Of a DNA stretch of 9,051 nt, positions 5,292 to 9,051 are shown one piece after another. The number at the start of each line of letters is the position of its first letter. Within the stretch, counting starts at the first letter, position 1. This stretch comes from Clostridiales bacterium UBA1752 (GTDB lineage: Bacteria > Bacillota > Clostridia > Oscillospirales > CAG-382): contig DCHM01000037.1 in assembly GCA_002314835.1 (NCBI GenBank), positions 1 to 9,051 on the forward strand, read 5' to 3'. The notes beneath the pieces are model-generated. The model was not told the DNA's origin. It saw only the letters and a list, made by a program, of their open reading frames with translations, and made no database searches. Position numbers and translations under genes: made by a program.

Positions 5292-6566
5292 ATGAGTCTC
5301 AAGAATGTAAAAGAACTCGGTACCAATAACTACGAACTCGAAATGTTTGTAGATAAGGCTACCTTTGACGCTGCAGTAACAAAATCTTACAAAGCAGCCG
5401 CCCCCAAGATTACCGTTCCGGGTTTCCGCAAGGGCAAAGCTCCCAGAGCTTACATCGAAAAATTCTACGGCAAGTCTTATTTCCACGAGGATGCCCTCGA
5501 CCAGATCGTTCCCGAACTGTATCAGGAGGCTGTCAAAGAGGCAAAGCTCGAGCCTGTTTCGCGTCCTACAGTTGACGTAAAAGCAATGGACGACACGGGT
5601 GTTACCCTCACCGCAGTTATCTGGACTATGCCCGTCGCAAAGGTTGCAAAGTATGAAGGCCTCGAAGCCACAAAAGACGCAGTAGAAGCCACCGACGAAG
5701 AGATTGAACACGAAATCAAGCACGCACTCGACAGTGACGCTCGCATGCTCACAGTCGAAGGCGCAGCAGAAAACGGCGACGAAACCACTATCGACTTTGA
5801 AGGCTTCCTCGACGGCGTTGCTTTTGAAGGCGGCAAGGGCGAAGGTCACAAGCTCGTACTCGGCAGCAACAGCTTTATTCCCGGATTCGAGGACGCTCTC
5901 ATCGGACACAAAGCCGGCGAAGAGTTTGATATCAACGTCACCTTCCCTGCTGATTACGGCGCAGAAAATCTCGCCGGCAAGGCAGTCGTATTTAAGATAA
6001 AGCTCCACGAAATCAAGCGCAAGGAGCTCCCCGAGTTTAACGACGATTTTGTCAAGGACGTCAGCGAATTTGACACTGTTGATCAATACAAAGCAGACGT
6101 AAAGGCTAAAATTCTTGACCGCAAGCAAAAGGCAGCCGATGCCAAGTTTGAGGAAGCCGTACTCGACGCGCTCATCGCAGAGACCAAGGTCGAGGTTCCC
6201 GATTGCATGGTTGACGATGAAGTTGACGCACAGGTACGCGACTTTGAGTACCGTCTGCAGAGCCAGGGTGCTTCGCTCGACCTCTACTGCAAGTACACGG
6301 GCATGACTGTTGAGCAGATGAAGGAGAACTTTAAGGAAGGCGCTGCTCGCACCGTCAAAATCAGACTCGCTATCAAAGCAGTCGTTAAGTCTCAAAAAAT
6401 CAAGGCAACCGCCAAGGATATCGAAGCAGAATACAAGCGCATAGCCGAAGGTTATAAAATCGAGGTAGAAAAAGTCAAAGAGGCAGTCAAACCCGAACAG
6501 CTTACCGACGATATCACCTTCCGCAAGGCTATCGACTTTGTCGTTTCCAAGGCTATAGTTAAATAA
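5292..6566 (+). CDS. tig: Trigger factor (ribosome-associated chaperone and prolyl isomerase)
   Basis: Trigger factor binds ribosomal protein L23 at the exit tunnel and shields nascent chains. The 424 residues fit the family (432 in E. coli). The ribosome-docking signature GFRKGKAP is at 44-51 in the N-terminal domain (about 1-115). The FKBP-type prolyl isomerase domain is about 162-242 (GDETTIDFEGFLDG, then LGSNSFIPGFEDALIGHKAGE). The helical C-terminal chaperone domain runs from about 250 to the end, beginning with the typical LPEFNDDFVKDVSEF. The start has GGAGG at 5281-5285. It is the first gene of a two-gene transcript with clpX, 24 bases downstream. No oddities in sequence or length. 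Confidence 0.98.
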   Translation: MSLKNVKELGTNNYELEMFVDKATFDAAVTKSYKAAAPKITVPGFRKGKAPRAYIEKFYGKSYFHEDALDQIVPELYQEAVKEAKLEPVSRPTVDVKAMDDTGVTLTAVIWTMPVAKVAKYEGLEATKDAVEATDEEIEHEIKHALDSDARMLTVEGAAENGDETTIDFEGFLDGVAFEGGKGEGHKLVLGSNSFIPGFEDALIGHKAGEEFDINVTFPADYGAENLAGKAVVFKIKLHEIKRKELPEFNDDFVKDVSEFDTVDQYKADVKAKILDRKQKAADAKFEEAVLDALIAETKVEVPDCMVDDEVDAQVRDFEYRLQSQGASLDLYCKYTGMTVEQMKENFKEGAARTVKIRLAIKAVVKSQKIKATAKDIEAEYKRIAEGYKIEVEKVKEAVKPEQLTDDITFRKAIDFVVSKAIVK

Positions 6567-6590
6567 CAGTTTTACCTGAAAGGGTGCATC

Positions 6591-7823
6591 ATGGCTAATA
6601 AGACAAAGAACTGCTCTTTTTGTGGCAGACCAACCGCAAACCTCGTTACCGTGCAGGTAATGGGCGAGCCTATACAGATATGTTATAGTTGCATAGACGT
6701 TTGCGGTGAAATTACCGACTCTTATCGCAAGTCGGTCGGTGACAACGCAGTCAAGCTGACGGAAGATTCAAACGGTCTCATCAAGCTGCCCAAGCCAATG
6801 GAAATCAAGGCAAAGCTTGATGAATATGTCATAGGTCAAGATGATGCAAAAATAGCGATTTCGGTTGCAGTTTATAACCACTACAAACGCTTAAACGAGC
6901 AAGCCGACACCAACAAGGCAAAAGATTCTGTCGATATAGGCAAGTCAAACGTTCTGTTGCTCGGCCCTACCGGCACGGGCAAGACTCTGCTTGCGCAGAC
7001 CTTGGCCAAAATGCTCGACGTGCCTTTTGCCATCAGCGACGCCACTACCCTTACCGAAGCAGGCTACGTCGGTGAAGACGTCGAAAACATTTTGCTCAGG
7101 CTCCTGCAAGCCGCCGACTTTGACGTAAAAAAAGCACAGCGAGGCATTATATATATCGACGAGATAGATAAAATCGCACGCAAGAGCGAAAACAGATCCA
7201 TCACCCGTGACGTCAGCGGTGAAGGCGTTCAGCAAGCACTGCTTAAGATCGTCGAAGGCACTATTGCCAACGTACCACCCCAGGGAGGACGCAAGCACCC
7301 TAATCAAGAGTTTATACAGGTTGATACGTCCAACATACTCTTTATCTGCGGCGGTGCTTTTGACGGCATCAACGACATCATAGGTAGCAGACTCGGCAAA
7401 GCGGTTATCGGTTTTAACAGCACAAAGACGGCAAACGAATACAGAGAAGGCGACGACGTTACACATCTCACCACTCCGCATGACCTCGTCAAGTACGGCA
7501 TTATACCTGAACTTGTAGGTCGTATTCCCGTCATCGTAGCACTTGACGCACTCGATGAATCTGCACTCGTCCGCATACTCACTGAGCCTCGTAACGCGCT
7601 TATTAAGCAGTATCAGAGACTCTTTGAAATGGACGGCGTAGAGCTCAAGTTCGACGGTGATGCGATCAAGGCCATTGCACAAAAAGCAATAGCTCTCAAA
7701 ACAGGCGCTCGCGGTCTGCGTAGCATAACCGAAAAAATAATGACCCCTTTGATGTATTCCGTCCCCTCGGAACCCGATACCAAGCAAGTAGTCATTACTA
7801 AACAAACAGTTATCAATTCATAA
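6591..7823 (+). CDS. clpX: ClpX, AAA+ unfoldase of the ClpXP protease
   Basis: ClpX unfolds tagged proteins and feeds them to ClpP. The 410 residues are full length. The N-terminal zinc-binding domain has Cys8, Cys11, Cys31 and Cys34. Walker A is GPTGTGKT (125-132), pore loop 1 is GYVGED (158-163), Walker B is IIYIDEID (186-193), and the RKH pore loop is 234-236. The arginine-finger region is ELVGRIP (307-313) and sensor 2 is GARGLR (372-377). The IGF loop that docks onto ClpP is present (273-275), so a ClpP partner is expected, though clpP is neither between tig and clpX nor next to them. AAAGGG at 6579-6584 serves the start. It is probably co-transcribed with tig and is followed directly by a terminator; no lon gene follows. 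Confidence 0.98.
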   Translation: MANKTKNCSFCGRPTANLVTVQVMGEPIQICYSCIDVCGEITDSYRKSVGDNAVKLTEDSNGLIKLPKPMEIKAKLDEYVIGQDDAKIAISVAVYNHYKRLNEQADTNKAKDSVDIGKSNVLLLGPTGTGKTLLAQTLAKMLDVPFAISDATTLTEAGYVGEDVENILLRLLQAADFDVKKAQRGIIYIDEIDKIARKSENRSITRDVSGEGVQQALLKIVEGTIANVPPQGGRKHPNQEFIQVDTSNILFICGGAFDGINDIIGSRLGKAVIGFNSTKTANEYREGDDVTHLTTPHDLVKYGIIPELVGRIPVIVALDALDESALVRILTEPRNALIKQYQRLFEMDGVELKFDGDAIKAIAQKAIALKTGARGLRSITEKIMTPLMYSVPSEPDTKQVVITKQTVINS

Positions 7824-7856
7824 AAAAAGTGGCTGCTTTATGCAGCCATTTTGCTT
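7822..7856. terminator. Bidirectional terminator between clpX and the convergent small membrane gene
   Basis: A GC-rich core stem TGGCTGC / GCAGCCA (7830-7836 with 7842-7848) has a 5-base loop. It is extended by a G-T pair and A-T pairs to about 11 bp. In the plus direction it ends in TTTTGCTTATT. In the minus direction it ends in a seven-T run, the stronger tail. It touches the stop codons of both convergent genes. Confidence 0.88.
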
Positions 7857-8301
7857 ATTCGGTGATATCCTTTAAAAAATCAATATACTTATCTTTTGTG
7901 TTTTTAAACGTCATCATCAATAAAAACACGAGCACGAGATACATCGCCGCGATGATGTTTATTGCGGCAGAAGGTTCTCCGCGGCTTAAAACTTCGTTCC
8001 TGATAACAATAATAAAAGCAAACAGTATTGCGGAAATAATGTAGTCAATAATATGCTTAGTAAAATACCCTTTAATGAATGAGCATTCTCCGTCGCAAAC
8101 GAGCCTGCCGTGAAAAACCGTAGCAAACGGTTCTCTTATGCTCTTGGCTTTGCGAACAACGGTAAACTTGTCACCGCTTCTATGCGTGATAAAGATATCG
8201 TCGAGCAACTCGTCGTTACCCGCAAATCTTGCTTCGGACGTGCGCTCGTCAAATGTTTTTGACAATAAATCATAGCTTTTATTGCTTTTTAGTATTATCA
8301 T
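7855..8301 (-). CDS. Small membrane protein of unknown function
   Basis: A 148-residue protein I do not recognise. The first 80 residues are hydrophilic and probably fold as a small cytoplasmic beta-rich domain. The pattern 'FHGRLVCDGECSFIKGYF' (63-80) recalls small clostridial proteins with an 'F.G.I....I.G.F' repeat before membrane helices, but I cannot name the family. Two membrane segments follow (about 84-103 and 113-132), joined by a short polar loop, and a charged tail (133-148). The ATG has a modest GGGTGA site at 8308-8313. It has its own promoter, is a single-gene unit, and diverges from the P-type ATPase across 58 bases. A functional link to that pump is possible but unproven. Confidence 0.75.
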   Translation of the reverse strand: MIILKSNKSYDLLSKTFDERTSEARFAGNDELLDDIFITHRSGDKFTVVRKAKSIREPFATVFHGRLVCDGECSFIKGYFTKHIIDYIISAILFAFIIVIRNEVLSRGEPSAAINIIAAMYLVLVFLLMMTFKNTKDKYIDFLKDITE

Positions 8302-8319
8302 ATTACATCACCCAATGTT

Positions 8320-8348
8320 ATTTTATCATTTATATCATATTTAGTCAA
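8320..8348 (-). promoter_or_regulatory. Promoter of the small membrane protein gene
   Basis: On the minus strand: TTGACT (8348-8343), 17 bases, then TAAAAT (8325-8320) with a TGA extension. The predicted start near 8313 leaves a leader of only about 12 bases, placing the ribosome binding site at the very 5' end of the mRNA. The -35 box touches the ribosome binding site of the divergent ATPase gene. Confidence 0.65.
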
Positions 8349-8354
8349 GAGGTG
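8348..8354 (+). promoter_or_regulatory. Ribosome binding site of the P-type ATPase gene
   Basis: AGAGGTG, five bases before the ATG at 8360. It sets the start of a gene whose end is outside the window. I see no convincing plus-strand promoter in the 58 bases upstream; a lone TTGACA at 8259-8264 lacks a good -10 partner. Confidence 0.65.
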
Positions 8355-8359
8355 TCACG

Positions 8360-9051
8360 ATGATAGTCCACCCTTTGCTCACAGACGAGCAGGCAAACGA
8401 ACTGATAAGGCGCGGTCAAGGCGTTTTGCAATGTGACAATAAAACAAAGAGCGTAGGCGCGATATTTATGGGCAGAATCTGCACGCTCTTTAACCTAGTC
8501 AACGTCATTATCGCCGCTATGCTAATATTCGTCGGCTCATATAAAAACTTGGCTTTTTGCGGAGTTGTAGTCTTTAATACAGCAATCGGCATTATACAAG
8601 AACTGCGTGCAAAACGCATAACAGACAGACTCCTCAAAGCAAAAGCCCCCACTCTCACCGTCTGCAGATACGACGGACACAGAGTTTTGCCGTGGGATAT
8701 GGTGGCAAAAAGCGATACCGTAAAACTACGCCCGGGCGATGTCTTAAAAGCCGATTGCATTGTAACGGACGGACTTTTGCAGTATGACGAATCGGCTTTG
8801 ACGGGCGAAATTGACACAGTGTCGGCTACTGAGGGCGACGTTATACCTTCGGGTGCTGTAGTAATCGCAGGTAAAGGTACGGCATATATCTGCTCTATCG
8901 GCAAAGAAACACGTGCTTACTCAATTTCGGAAAGCGCAAAGCGCGTCATGCTCAAAAAGTCGGTTATCATTGATACACTAAACAGAATAATAAGGATTAT
9001 CTCTTTCTGTCTCATCCCGGTCGGTGCTGTTTTTTTTGCAAAGCTGTATAT
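8360..9051 (+). CDS. P-type cation-transporting ATPase, N-terminal part
   Basis: The first 230 codons of an ion pump; the gene runs off the right edge. It starts with a short cytoplasmic leader containing LTDEQANELIRRGQG (7-21), the usual 'GL(T/S)..E...R...G' opening of P2/P3-type pumps. Two membrane helices follow (about 45-59 and 64-79), then IIQELRAKR (78-86). The actuator domain (about 90-200) has RPGD (124-127) and the dephosphorylation loop DESALTGE (143-150), where TGE is the catalytic triplet; Ile151 replaces the usual Ser. The fragment ends in the third membrane helix (ISFCLIPVGAVFF, about 214-226). The phosphorylation motif DKTGT and the ion-site helices lie beyond the edge, so the transported ion cannot be decided. 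The 'VGSYKNL...GVVVFNTAIGIIQELRAKR' layout, recalled here in pieces, fits CtpE/MgtA-like Ca2+ or Mg2+ pumps rather than heavy-metal pumps, and no N-terminal metal-binding CXXC is present. Confidence 0.92.
   Translation, partial: MIVHPLLTDEQANELIRRGQGVLQCDNKTKSVGAIFMGRICTLFNLVNVIIAAMLIFVGSYKNLAFCGVVVFNTAIGIIQELRAKRITDRLLKAKAPTLTVCRYDGHRVLPWDMVAKSDTVKLRPGDVLKADCIVTDGLLQYDESALTGEIDTVSATEGDVIPSGAVVIAGKGTAYICSIGKETRAYSISESAKRVMLKKSVIIDTLNRIIRIISFCLIPVGAVFFAKLY

Noticed and set aside
5229..6395. Long open frame (388 codons) on the minus strand across tig
   Set aside because: It is the antisense shadow of tig, whose protein is unmistakable from end to end. The antisense product is Cys/Phe/Val-rich with no recognisable domain and no ribosome binding site.
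6945..7805. Open frame (286 codons) on the minus strand across clpX
   Set aside because: Antisense shadow of clpX, caused by codon bias; no domain, promoter or ribosome binding site.
8416..8904. Minus-strand open frame opposite the right-edge gene
   Set aside because: The plus frame here encodes clear P-type ATPase motifs (RPGD, DESALTGE) and simply has no stop before the window ends.
1..9051. Mobile elements, CRISPR arrays or defence genes
   Set aside because: No transposase, integrase, terminal inverted repeats, target duplications or regularly spaced repeats were seen on either strand.

Overview
The window looks like chromosomal DNA of a Gram-positive, Clostridia-like member of the Bacillota, probably an uncultured anaerobe. 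This rests on strong AGGAGG-type ribosome binding sites, sigma-A promoters with 17-base spacers, a class B sortase, surface proteins of the SipW/TasA type, a 7TM-PAS-HD-GYP protein, a tRNA gene without an encoded CCA, and the tig-clpX order. Genus cannot be judged. No mobile element, CRISPR array or sign of recent transfer was seen.

Left part (1-5136), all on the minus strand, in reading order. A class B sortase (5136-4138) is followed by tRNA-Leu(CAG) (4067-3984), which has its own near-perfect promoter and a terminator. Next is a membrane HD-GYP cyclic-di-GMP phosphodiesterase (3839-2217) with its own promoter and a strong terminator. Then comes a separately promoted operon: a degenerate EAL-domain protein (2058-1261), a doubly membrane-anchored protein with a TasA/camelysin-like ectodomain (1261-149, start overlapping the preceding stop), and the first 42 codons of a secreted protein with a SipW-type signal peptide (128 to beyond base 1).

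Right part. Divergent from the sortase is the plus-strand housekeeping pair tig (trigger factor) and clpX, with its own promoter, closed by a bidirectional terminator. On the other side of that terminator lies a minus-strand small membrane protein of unknown function (8301-7855). It diverges across 58 bases from a plus-strand P-type cation ATPase that runs off the right edge (8360 onward).

Working together: tig and clpX are a co-transcribed protein-quality-control pair; clpP is not here. The left side is envelope-centred and touches cyclic-di-GMP twice. A predicted active HD-GYP enzyme sits beside an EAL-like protein that has lost most catalytic residues, and the latter is translationally coupled to surface-protein genes. 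The most interesting hypothesis is that the dead EAL protein is a sensor or scaffold controlling assembly of TasA-like surface material. That is inference from context, not shown by the sequence.
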